Source: JBAZZQ01 sp041658725 (GTDB taxonomy: Bacteria > Planctomycetota > Phycisphaerae > JAAYCJ01). From it: a DNA stretch of 64,000 nt. This document shows, one piece after another, positions 42,288-50,693 of the stretch. The notes below the pieces were generated by a model, which was not told the DNA's origin, searched no databases, and saw only the letters and a program-made list of their open reading frames with translations. Each line of letters begins with the position of its first letter. Position 1 is the stretch's first letter. The position numbers were made by a program, and so were the translations under genes. The stretch spans positions 29,063-93,062 of the forward strand of contig JBAZZQ010000005.1 in NCBI GenBank assembly GCA_041658725.1. The letters are read 5' to 3'.

Positions 42288-43181
42288 ATGAAGGCAGACG
42301 TAACAAAAATAAATATCGGAGCGTTACTCTCCGAATTGGCTGGAAAGGTTGACCAGAGCATTAGGGAATATTGCGACCGATTTCTTTCCGGTCCGCCTCA
42401 ATTGGTTCAAGCCATGCGGTACAGCCTGGAGGCTGGCGGAAAGCGAATTCGGCCCGTGCTTGTGCTTTTGAGCAGCGACCTTTACGGCGGTCAGATGGAA
42501 ACCGCGATGTTCCCCGCCGCGGCCATCGAGATGGTCCATACCTTTTCACTTATTCACGACGATTTACCCGCGATGGACAACGATGATTTTCGTCGGGGAC
42601 GACCCACCTGCCACAAAGCCTTCGGTGAGGCGATGGCCATTCTGGCCGGCGACGGATTGCTCGCGTTTGCTTTTGAGCTTATCGCCAAACATTTTCCGGG
42701 ACCGGCCGACCAAGCTGCCGCTCTCGTCAAAGAACTCGCCGAAGCCACAGGACCGGCGGGAATGACCGGTGGGCAGGTGCTGGATATGACTTTTGACCGC
42801 CAAGACGGATTGGCGACGGTCGAGGAAATTCATCGTTTGAAAACCGCCGCCCTGATCCGATGCGCCTGCCGACTCGGAGCGATCAGCGCCGGAGCGACAA
42901 ATCTCGACTCGGTCAGCGACTATGGCCAGAAAATCGGCTTGGCGTTTCAACTGATCGACGACTACCTGGACCAGACCTCCACGCAGACCGAACTCGGTAA
43001 AAAAACCGGCAAGGACGCCGACGCCAATAAACCCAATTACGCCGTCCTATCTGGAACCGCTGCCGCCCGGCAACGTGCTGAAGAATTGATCGAACAAGCC
43101 AGGGAAGCGTTAAAATCTTTTGGTCCCACAGCCAGACCCCTGATCGAATTAGCCCAGATGGTGCTGACGAGAAAATCATAA
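42288..43181 (+). CDS. ispA: Short-chain polyprenyl diphosphate synthase (farnesyl/geranylgeranyl type)
   Basis: 297 aa from the ATG at 42288; earlier in-frame ATGs at 42216 and 42270 lack conservation. It condenses IPP with allylic diphosphates. First aspartate-rich motif is HDDLPAMDNDDFRRGRPTCH, with GGKRIRP upstream; the second is FQLIDDYLDQTS. GDGLLAFAFELI and the lysine-bearing KTAALIRCACRLG are also present. The insertion DDLPAMDNDD (DDx4D) is the bacterial FPP/GGPP synthase form. The likely partner dxs lies 971 bases downstream, with a toxin-antitoxin pair and a MITE in between. Confidence 0.93.
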   Translation: MKADVTKINIGALLSELAGKVDQSIREYCDRFLSGPPQLVQAMRYSLEAGGKRIRPVLVLLSSDLYGGQMETAMFPAAAIEMVHTFSLIHDDLPAMDNDDFRRGRPTCHKAFGEAMAILAGDGLLAFAFELIAKHFPGPADQAAALVKELAEATGPAGMTGGQVLDMTFDRQDGLATVEEIHRLKTAALIRCACRLGAISAGATNLDSVSDYGQKIGLAFQLIDDYLDQTSTQTELGKKTGKDADANKPNYAVLSGTAAARQRAEELIEQAREALKSFGPTARPLIELAQMVLTRKS

Positions 43182-43206
43182 AAATGCGCAATCGCTGTTT
43201 CCAACT

Positions 43207-43611
43207 TCATCTCGGCAGCCGGGTCATCTCGCGCAGTCCCGTAAAACTTGCGATGGCAGAAAAATCCCGGTCATGGTGCAGGATCGGAACGCCATTTTGA
43301 AGGGCGATCGCCGCGATCAAACAATCTACCGAGGAACGGATCGTGTAGCCCTTTCGACGACCCGTGGCATAGATATCGGCGGCCTCTATAAAGCAACTCA
43401 AGGGAACCGGGTTCGTCAGGCAGGGCAATGCCAGAAAGCTCACACGAAATTGGCCGCTGTGAGGGTCGCCCTTCAATCCCTGGAAAACTTCCTGCACCAC
43501 CGGTGGACAAGTGGCGAAACAAAGCAGGTTCTCATCGCTGACCCAGTATTTACCCGTTGGGCCGAGCAGTTCGATCCAGAAGGAGGTATCCACGAGGATG
43601 AGCGATGTCAC
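43207..43611 (-). CDS. vapC: VapC-type PIN-domain toxin
   Basis: 134 aa, GTG start at 43611 overlapping the antitoxin stop by four bases (GTGA). PIN motifs: LVDTSFWIELL (first Asp), SSVDCLIAAIALQNGVPILH (Asp in the metal site) and HDRDFSAIA (last acidic residues). VapC toxins are ribonucleases, often cutting tRNA or 23S rRNA. The pair sits between ispA and dxs, on the opposite strand. Family identity is clear; the target is unknown. Confidence 0.93.
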   Translation of the reverse strand: MTSLILVDTSFWIELLGPTGKYWVSDENLLCFATCPPVVQEVFQGLKGDPHSGQFRVSFLALPCLTNPVPLSCFIEAADIYATGRRKGYTIRSSVDCLIAAIALQNGVPILHHDRDFSAIASFTGLREMTRLPR

Positions 43612-43829
43612 GGCCGTCTCCGCCGCCGGTGGGATTTATCCTCGCGCATCTCGGATAAATCCCCCTGCCACAGACCGGAACCGATGAACTGCCGAATACC
43701 CCGTATCCTAACCACCCGGATGGCCTCTTCCAACGCTCGGTTCACCGTGGCCGAATACGTCTTGGCCTCCAGCACCCGTCCGGCCTCTTCCAGCAATTTT
43801 TCATTTAACACAAGATTTGTACGTTTCAT
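43608..43829 (-). CDS. vapB: VapB-type antitoxin (ribbon-helix-helix)
   Basis: 73 aa from the ATG at 43829. The N-terminus (KRTNLVLNEKLLEEAGRVLE) fits a short beta strand followed by helices of the MetJ/Arc type that binds DNA, and the C-terminal basic part (SEMREDKSHRRRRRP) would mask the toxin. The gene has no ribosome site, and tataat ends only six bases before the start codon, suggesting a leaderless transcript. It precedes and overlaps the VapC gene. Confidence 0.85.
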   Translation of the reverse strand: MKRTNLVLNEKLLEEAGRVLEAKTYSATVNRALEEAIRVVRIRGIRQFIGSGLWQGDLSEMREDKSHRRRRRP

Positions 43830-43835
43830 GTGTGT

Positions 43836-43841
43836 ATTATA
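43836..43841 (-). promoter_or_regulatory. -10 box of vapBC
   Basis: On the minus strand tataat spans 43841-43836, then acacac and the ATG at 43829. With transcription expected about 6-7 bases after the -10 box, the mRNA would begin at or near the start codon. Confidence 0.6.
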
Positions 43842-43886
43842 GAATTCCATTCTTCCACAATCCACCTTTAAATTTTAAAAAATAAG

Positions 43887-44027
43887 GTAACCGTTCAGCC
43901 CACTCTCATTGTCATCATCCGGCTTGAACTGATGATCCAGAGGTGCGGACTGGATCGTCCGGTCAAGCCGGACGATGACGAAAGCGGGATAATCGTGACA
44001 GGATAGGACCGTGGTCTGAACGGTTAC
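43887..44027. mobile_element. MITE, copy 1 (141 bp)
   Basis: Ends are perfect 12-base inverted repeats gtaaccgttcag / ctgaacggttac. Directly outside both ends is the same 8 bases, aaaataag (43879-43886 and 44028-44035), a target-site duplication. Inside is a long imperfect hairpin with gtcatcatccggcttgaact / ...gtccggtcaagccggacgat arms. The middle closely matches the element at 56052. No coding capacity, so it must be moved by a transposase elsewhere. Confidence 0.9.
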
Positions 44028-44152
44028 AAAATAAGAAAAATCATTTAACTACCGGAAACCAAACCTAGTATTTATTATTATTTCCTGGTAAACTGACTTA
44101 ACACGCCAAATTTATAGCTAAATAAGCTATTGGCCATGGAAAGAATATAAAT

Positions 44153-46048
44153 ATGGGACTATTAGAAACCGTTAACAGTCCAGCCGATATAAAGAAAATG
44201 AGCTTGGACCAGCTCACCAGCTTGGCCGAAGAAATTCGGCAGGTGATCGCGCACACCGTCTCGCAGACGGGCGGACACTTGGCGAGTAATCTTGGTGTGG
44301 TCGAGTTGACGCTGGCGCTTCATTATTGTTTTGATTTTCCCGAAGATCGGTTGCTCTGGGACGTTGGTCATCAAAGCTATGTTCATAAGTTAATCACGGG
44401 TCGGCAGGACCGTTTTTCCACGCTTCGTCAGGCCGGCGGGCTAAGCGGGTTTCCCGATATTCATGAAAGTCCGTATGATCTATTTTCCGTCGGACACGCG
44501 GGAACCGCCATCGCCACCGCCGCCGGAGTGGCACACGGTGACCATTTGGCCAAACGAAATAATCGCGTCGTCGCCCTGGTCGGCGATGCCAGTATCGTCA
44601 ACGGGTTGTCCTTCGAAGGACTCAACAACGCGGGACTTCTTAAACGCCAGTTTCTCGTGGTTTTAAACGACAACGAAATGGCCATCGACGTGACCCAGGG
44701 AGCCTTCGCCAAATATTTAAACCGTTTGCGGTTCACCCATATCTACGAGGACTTCAAACGTCGGGCCGAGAGCATGTTGGAGCATCTGCCGCTCGGAAAA
44801 TCCATGAAGGACAGCCTTCATCACTTCAAGCAGAGTTTGAAATCGGCATTAAGCCCTGGCCAAATTTTCGAGCAAATGGGGATCACTTATCTTGGTCCGC
44901 TCGATGGGCACGATTTGAATATGCTCATCCGGGCCCTGACGGTCGTGCGCGACGCGCCGTACCCGATTCTACTGCACGTGCAAACACAAAAGGGGCAGGG
45001 TTATGGATTCGCTTCCTCCGATCCGTGCAAATTTCACAGCCCAAGCGGTTATGAAATCAACGGGGATGAAGCCGTCGTCAAACCCGGTAAAAAAAGTTAT
45101 ACCGCTGCCTTCGGAGAGTGCCTTGTCGAACTGGCCCAAAAGGATGAAAAAATCGTCGCCCTCACCGCCGCAATGCCGGACGGAACGGGTCTTGTGGACT
45201 TTCGACAAAAATTTCCCGACCGATACTTCGACGTCGGAATCTGCGAAAGCGCCGCAGTGGACATCGCGGCGGGCCTCGCCCGAAGCGGATTTAAACCGGT
45301 TGTGGCCATCTATTCCACCTTCCTCCAGCGAGCGTTCGATCAAATCTGGCAGGAAGTCATTTTGCAGAATCTGCCCGTGATTTTCTGCATAGATCGAGCC
45401 GGCCTGGTCGGCTCCGATGGCGCGGTTCATCACGGATTTTGCGATATCAGCTTCCTTCGCGCGCTACCGAATATGATCTGCTGCGCTCCGGCGGACGAAT
45501 TGGAACTTCGTGAGGCATTAACTTTCGCCTTTAAGATCGGCAAGGCCGTCGCCATTCGTTACCCGCGGGACATCGTTTCGGAACCCATTATTCCCACCTT
45601 GCTCTACGAATTGGGCAAAGGCCGAATTGTCCGGGAAGGCTCCGATGCCGCCATCGTTGTCTATGGCGCTTTGATGAACCAGGCCTTTTCCGCAGCCAAA
45701 ATGCTCTCGGTGGAAGGAATTGAGATCGCCATCGTCTCCGCGAGATTCGCCAAACCGCTTGATGAAGAATTAATTTCCGGTTTGCTCCAAAGCGGAAAAC
45801 CTGTCATAATAATTGAGGATCACAGCAAAACCGGCGGGTTCGGCAGCGCCATTTTTGAATTGGCGCAAACCAGAGGTTTGCCCATCGACAACGTCGTTCA
45901 CATGGGACTGCCCGCCGATCAGCTCGTTGCCCACGCCAGCAGAGACCGGCAACTGCAGGAAGTGGGACTTGATGACGCTGGAATCGTCCGAGCGGTCAAA
46001 GACGCGATGGCGCAAAAAAATACGAACATTCGTCTGACCCCGGCCTAA
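44153..46048 (+). CDS. dxs: 1-deoxy-D-xylulose-5-phosphate synthase
   Basis: 631 aa. It condenses pyruvate and glyceraldehyde 3-phosphate to DXP, entering the MEP isoprenoid route; ThDP cofactor. Blocks: QTGGHLASNLGVVELTLALH, DVGHQSYVHKLITGRQ, SVGHAGTAIATAAGVAHG, GDASIVNGLSFEGLNNAG, LNDNEMAID, ESAAVDIAAGLARSGFKPVV, AIYSTFLQRAFDQIWQEV and DRAGLVGSDGAVHHGFCDI. The ThDP motif reads GDA instead of the usual GDG, keeping the metal-binding Asp and the later Asn. C-terminal transketolase-like domain complete. Confidence 0.95.
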   Translation: MGLLETVNSPADIKKMSLDQLTSLAEEIRQVIAHTVSQTGGHLASNLGVVELTLALHYCFDFPEDRLLWDVGHQSYVHKLITGRQDRFSTLRQAGGLSGFPDIHESPYDLFSVGHAGTAIATAAGVAHGDHLAKRNNRVVALVGDASIVNGLSFEGLNNAGLLKRQFLVVLNDNEMAIDVTQGAFAKYLNRLRFTHIYEDFKRRAESMLEHLPLGKSMKDSLHHFKQSLKSALSPGQIFEQMGITYLGPLDGHDLNMLIRALTVVRDAPYPILLHVQTQKGQGYGFASSDPCKFHSPSGYEINGDEAVVKPGKKSYTAAFGECLVELAQKDEKIVALTAAMPDGTGLVDFRQKFPDRYFDVGICESAAVDIAAGLARSGFKPVVAIYSTFLQRAFDQIWQEVILQNLPVIFCIDRAGLVGSDGAVHHGFCDISFLRALPNMICCAPADELELREALTFAFKIGKAVAIRYPRDIVSEPIIPTLLYELGKGRIVREGSDAAIVVYGALMNQAFSAAKMLSVEGIEIAIVSARFAKPLDEELISGLLQSGKPVIIIEDHSKTGGFGSAIFELAQTRGLPIDNVVHMGLPADQLVAHASRDRQLQEVGLDDAGIVRAVKDAMAQKNTNIRLTPA

Positions 46049-46099
46049 AGTCAACATACGTTATCTTTAGTGAATTTGCGTTTAGCAAAATAAAAAGCT

Positions 46100-46945
46100 A
46101 TGACAAAAAAGAAACGGACCATCCTGGTATTAGGTGATTTGACTCGTCCGGGAGTGGCCCCTGTCTTCAACACCCTGACCCGGCGACTCTCGACCCTTGC
46201 CGACGTCAAATCGATCGATCTTGCCACTGGCCCGGTGCCCAAAAGTTCCCGCGGCGACCTGGTCATTGTCCTGGGCGGAGATGGAACTATTTTGAGCGTG
46301 GCCCGATCGCTCGGGAAAAATCAGGTTCCTATTCTAGGCGTCAATCTGGGCAAATTGGGATATCTCGCCGAATTCAGTCCGGACGATATCGATCTGCTCC
46401 TGGATGACATTCGCCGGGACCACTTGAACATTTCGCACCGGCTGATGCTTTCGACGGAAATTTGCGATGGAAAAACTTCATTTTCCACTTTGGCCATAAA
46501 TGACATCGTCGTTCAGGCCGGTCCTCCATTTCGAATGATAGAATTAAACCTCTGTATAGATCAGCAGGACCTGACGACAATCGAGGGCGATGGTGTCATC
46601 GTCGCCACTGCCACCGGATCAACCGGTCATAATCTTTCGGCGGGCGGACCGGTGGTCGATCCTTCCATTAACGCCGTGGTCTTAACTCCCCTGAACGTTC
46701 ACTCTCTGACCCACCGCCCTTTGGTTTTGTCCGGTGCGGCGGAAATTTGCATCACAGCGATTCGAGTCAATCCCGGCAGCGCCGTCATTATCGACGGCCA
46801 GGTCTCAAAACCGCTTGCCTCTGGGGCTCGGATCAATATCCGTCCGTTCGGCCATCCTTTCCTGCTGGTCCAAAATCAGAAATATAGTCGTTGGAATACT
46901 CTTCAAACCAAGTTACACTGGGGACTTGGGCCGAACTACAAATAA
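46100..46945 (+). CDS. nadK: NAD kinase
   Basis: 281 aa. It phosphorylates NAD to NADP. The GGDGT motif (VIVLGGDGTILSVAR) and NE/D-type block are visible; the second glycine-rich block is GVIVATATGSTGHNLSAGGP, where most NadK read 'TPTGSTAYSLSAGGP', so residues around the NAD site differ slightly. GVNLGKLGYLAEFSPDDI and AVIIDGQ follow as expected. It follows dxs by 51 bases and precedes the fused oxidoreductase by 44; all plus strand. Confidence 0.93.
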   Translation: MTKKKRTILVLGDLTRPGVAPVFNTLTRRLSTLADVKSIDLATGPVPKSSRGDLVIVLGGDGTILSVARSLGKNQVPILGVNLGKLGYLAEFSPDDIDLLLDDIRRDHLNISHRLMLSTEICDGKTSFSTLAINDIVVQAGPPFRMIELNLCIDQQDLTTIEGDGVIVATATGSTGHNLSAGGPVVDPSINAVVLTPLNVHSLTHRPLVLSGAAEICITAIRVNPGSAVIIDGQVSKPLASGARINIRPFGHPFLLVQNQKYSRWNTLQTKLHWGLGPNYK

Positions 46946-46953
46946 ATTTTAGA

Positions 46954-46972
46954 TCCCCGATCAAGTCGGGGA
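46954..46972. repeat. Small hairpin related to one at 40665
   Basis: tccccga / tcgggga around tcaag, followed by caagtttt. The same style (ccccgttcaggccggggacaag) occurs at 40665-40687. Dispersed hairpin, 18 bases before the next start codon. Confidence 0.55.
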
Positions 46973-46989
46973 CAAGTTTTGGATTGAAG

Positions 46990-49900
46990 ATGACGGAATC
47001 ACTTAAAGACAGATTTCTGGCCGAGAGCGGCCATCAGCTTTATAACGGCAATGAATTGCTGATTAAGGGAGCATTTGAAACTCCCGGCGGAGTTCATCTT
47101 TTAACCGGGTATCCCGGTTCGCCCATCGCCACCTTTTTCGACACTCTGGGCAAACTCTCCAGTCTGCTGAAGGACAAGGGAGTTTGTGCCCGGATCGCCA
47201 ATAACGAAGCCATCAGCGTGGCGATGGTTAATGGTTCTCAGATGATGCCGTTGCGTGCTATGACGGCGTTCAAAAGTGTCGGCGGACACGTCGCTTCTGA
47301 TGCCCTGGCGTTGGGGAATCTCGTCGGCTCGCATCCCGGAGGAGGGGCTGTTATTATTTTCGGGGACGATCCGTGGTCCGAATCCACCCAGGTTCCCGCG
47401 GATAGCCGATTCCTTTGCCAGCACTTGCGCATCCCTGTTCTTGAACCTTCCACTCCGCAGGATGTCAAAGATTTTATTCCGATGGCCTTTCGTCTAAGCC
47501 ATGCCTCCGGACTCTACATGGGTTATATCCTGACAACTCTTCTCGCCGACGGCGGGGGGGCGGTTGCGGTAGGGAAAAATTACTGGCCCGAACAATCAAT
47601 GAACAATCCGGGCACGATTGTCACCAATCAACTGGATTTGGAAAATACCGTCTTGCTGCCGCCCAAGACCGGAAGAAAAGAAGTCCAGATGCCCGAGCGG
47701 GTTGCCCGCCTGCTGGCCGAAGCCAGGACTATCGGCATAAATAAAATCATCGGTCCGGTCGGTCGAACTAAAATCGGATTTATCGCCTGCGGAGCGGCGT
47801 TTCAATATCTGACCGCCGCGATGGAAGAACTGGGGATCGCCGACCGATTGCCTATTCTGAAAATGGGGATGACTTATCCCCTGGACGATCAGAAGATTGC
47901 CGAGTTCGCCTCTCTTGTGGAGCATCTGGTCGTCATCGAGGAACGCCGGATGTTTCTCGAAGTTCAGATCGCCGAGATCATCCTGCGGGCCCGGCAGTTA
48001 AATCCGGGTTTGAAATTCGCATCCGTCTGGGGAAAGAAATTCCCCTCCCAACACGATGGGTTCCCCGCGGTTCTCGGATTGAATTCGTCAATTGTCATCG
48101 ACAAAGTCGTTAAACTTCTTCGTCTGGTCGATCAGCCTTTTTATTCGCGTTTTGCCCAGCGGTTTGAAGAACAGCTAACGCGGATTCGGCGTACTGGCAA
48201 CGGCGAACTGAATATTTCGCCGCGTACTCCGACTTTTTGCCCCGGCTGCCCGCATCGGGACTCGGCGAACGTTCTGCTCGAAATCGGCGAGCAATTTAAA
48301 GACACCGCGTACATGCGAAAAGTCCATCGGCGGAAACCCGCGGACCTGGTTTTTCACGGTGATACCGGTTGTTATACCATGCTGATGTTTCCGCCCAACT
48401 CGCCCCTGATGCACAACTATAGCGGAATGGGACTCGGCGGGGCCACCGGAGCGGGGATTGACCCCTTCATCACCAACAAGCAGGTCGTATTCATGGGCGA
48501 TTCCACATTTTTTCACTCCGGGCAGATCGCCATCAGCAATTCGATCAAGTCTCAGCAGGACATCACCTACATCATTCTCGACAACCGCACCACCGCCATG
48601 ACGGGCCATCAGCCGACACCGGGCCTCGATGTCGATCTGCTCGGTGACCAAACGCCGGGACAAAGTATCGACCAGATCGTACAAGCCATCACCGCCTCCG
48701 GCGGATGTAAGGTGGTCCGGGCCAATCCCGCCGACCGAAAATCCTATAAAAAGCTTCTTGAGCGAACGATCCTTCGGGACGGGGTTAAAGTAATCATCGC
48801 GGACAAGGAATGCGGGATCGTCGCCAATCGCCGAAAATTAAAACAGCAGCGGGCGGAACAGCGGCATAGCGGATTCGTCGCCCGCGAGATGTTTATGAAT
48901 ATCACGCCCGAACTTTGCGAGTTTTGCCTGGAATGCGCGACCATGACAGGATGCCCGGGACTCAATATCGAACCAACTCTGTACGGTCCGAAAATCGTGA
49001 CCGATCTTTCCTGGTGCGTCAACGACGGGGCCTGCGCCAAACTCGATGCCTGTCCCAGTTTTGAACAGGTCGTCGTCCTTCGCCGCCAGCCTCCGCGGCC
49101 GCGCGGGCATCAGATCAAGCTCGAAAAATTGCCTGAACCGAAAACGCAATTTTCCGGGTCGCCCTGGCGGGTCCACATCGCCGGGATCGGAGGAATGGGA
49201 ATCGGAGTCGCCGCCGCCATTCTTGTTCGGGCCGGCGACCATGAAGGATATAACGTCCTATTCGCCGACAAAAAGGGATTGGCGATCCGAAACGGGGGCG
49301 TTTTCAGCCAGATTATTTTCTTTAAAGATCGCGCCTCGTATTCACAATCCATCCCATACGGGTCCGCGGATTTATTAATCGGTCTGGATATTCTGGAAGC
49401 GGCTCGGGCGGTCGATCCTAAGGGTTTATTCCGCGTCGCCTCGCCGGATAAAACCACCGCCGTTCTCAATATCGACAAAGCACCCACGATCATGACCCTT
49501 TGCCGAACGGATGATTTCGATCCGGCAGAGCTGGAAAAAATGATCCGCCATCGGACGCGAAACGACGGATATTTTGCCCATAACATTACCTCCATCTGCG
49601 AACGGCTTTTCGGAACGAAACTTTACGCCAATATCACCATGCTGGGTCTGGCCTATCAACAAGGATTAATCCCCGTCTCGCTGGAAAGTTTGGAATGGGC
49701 TATTCGTGAGAGCATCCGTGTTGATTTCAAGAAGAACATGCGAGCCTTTAACCTCGGTCGGAAATTGGCGGCACATCCGGCGCTTTTCGCGGAAAAACCC
49801 GCGCCCAAGACCATTGCCCGGGTGGTCCGCGAAAAGGCCAATATTCTCAAGCGAACCCGGCTGGGCGGACCGGCCGTCGCCCGGCAATACAAATATCTGA

Positions 49901-50661
49901 CCTATTCGAACCTCCGTGCCTGCCGTGAACTCGATAAATCCACCATGATGGAAATCGCCCTGCGCCTTTACGATTTAATCAAATTCGAAAATCTCTCTTA
50001 CGCCCAGCAGTATATGGATCGCATCAAGGCCATCTATCGCCGGGACCGGCTTGAATTCGATTTCGCCGTTACCAAATCCGTGGTCCGCAATCTCTACAAA
50101 CTGATGCTGATCAAGGATGAATTCTACGTCGCATCCGTCCTTACCGGTTATGAAAAACAGCGGCGCGACGCGCACCGGTACAACGTCAACCCCGCCAATG
50201 GCGACCGTATCAAATATCAACGTGTCTTCCATCCGCGTATCTTAGGTAAAAAATTCTCAATCCCCATGCCGCACTGGTCCATGCAGGTCTTAAAGCAGAT
50301 GAAATTCGTCCGCCGATTCCTGCCATTCTATCATATCGAGGATCGTCGATTTCTGAACTGGTACAAACAGTTGCTGGATGGATTTACCTATCGCAGCGAC
50401 CGCGAGTATCAGCAATATTTATCGGCCATTACCGCCGTGGACCAGGTTCGAGGATATCGCGAATATCGCACCCCCACCATGACCCTGGCTCGGCAGCAGG
50501 CGGAGGATATTTTAAGCGGGATCACACTTAATCCACATGACGACGATCAATCGTCCGGAAAGCTCTCCTCGGCCATCTTCACCAATCCGGACATTTCCTT
50601 GTCAGGAGTTCGCCAACCGCATATAATTGAAAAGCTGAGAAAGCTGCTTAAACCGTGGTAA
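46990..50661 (+). CDS. Fused indolepyruvate:ferredoxin oxidoreductase (IorA-IorB type, with C-terminal DUF6537-like domain)
   Basis: 1223 aa from the ATG at 46990. The layout is IorA-like pyrimidine domain at the N-terminus (LLTGYPGSPIATFFDTLGK; AFKSVGGHVASDALA), a thiamin-diphosphate domain with FCPGCPHRDSANVLLEI, VFMGDSTFFHSGQIAISNSI and LDNRTTAMTGHQPTPG, a cysteine cluster (CEFCLECATMTGCPG and WCVNDGACAKLDACPSF) that could bind an iron-sulfur centre, an IorB-like gamma domain (VHIAGIGGMGIGVAAAILVR) and a long C-terminal domain. The reaction is oxidative decarboxylation of arylpyruvates or similar 2-oxoacids with reduction of ferredoxin. A fused form of this length is known, but substrate is unknown here. 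Confidence 0.85.
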   Translation: MTESLKDRFLAESGHQLYNGNELLIKGAFETPGGVHLLTGYPGSPIATFFDTLGKLSSLLKDKGVCARIANNEAISVAMVNGSQMMPLRAMTAFKSVGGHVASDALALGNLVGSHPGGGAVIIFGDDPWSESTQVPADSRFLCQHLRIPVLEPSTPQDVKDFIPMAFRLSHASGLYMGYILTTLLADGGGAVAVGKNYWPEQSMNNPGTIVTNQLDLENTVLLPPKTGRKEVQMPERVARLLAEARTIGINKIIGPVGRTKIGFIACGAAFQYLTAAMEELGIADRLPILKMGMTYPLDDQKIAEFASLVEHLVVIEERRMFLEVQIAEIILRARQLNPGLKFASVWGKKFPSQHDGFPAVLGLNSSIVIDKVVKLLRLVDQPFYSRFAQRFEEQLTRIRRTGNGELNISPRTPTFCPGCPHRDSANVLLEIGEQFKDTAYMRKVHRRKPADLVFHGDTGCYTMLMFPPNSPLMHNYSGMGLGGATGAGIDPFITNKQVVFMGDSTFFHSGQIAISNSIKSQQDITYIILDNRTTAMTGHQPTPGLDVDLLGDQTPGQSIDQIVQAITASGGCKVVRANPADRKSYKKLLERTILRDGVKVIIADKECGIVANRRKLKQQRAEQRHSGFVAREMFMNITPELCEFCLECATMTGCPGLNIEPTLYGPKIVTDLSWCVNDGACAKLDACPSFEQVVVLRRQPPRPRGHQIKLEKLPEPKTQFSGSPWRVHIAGIGGMGIGVAAAILVRAGDHEGYNVLFADKKGLAIRNGGVFSQIIFFKDRASYSQSIPYGSADLLIGLDILEAARAVDPKGLFRVASPDKTTAVLNIDKAPTIMTLCRTDDFDPAELEKMIRHRTRNDGYFAHNITSICERLFGTKLYANITMLGLAYQQGLIPVSLESLEWAIRESIRVDFKKNMRAFNLGRKLAAHPALFAEKPAPKTIARVVREKANILKRTRLGGPAVARQYKYLTYSNLRACRELDKSTMMEIALRLYDLIKFENLSYAQQYMDRIKAIYRRDRLEFDFAVTKSVVRNLYKLMLIKDEFYVASVLTGYEKQRRDAHRYNVNPANGDRIKYQRVFHPRILGKKFSIPMPHWSMQVLKQMKFVRRFLPFYHIEDRRFLNWYKQLLDGFTYRSDREYQQYLSAITAVDQVRGYREYRTPTMTLARQQAEDILSGITLNPHDDDQSSGKLSSAIFTNPDISLSGVRQPHIIEKLRKLLKPW

Positions 50662-50693
50662 ATGACGCTTTTTAAGAGAAAGGGGCGATTTAA

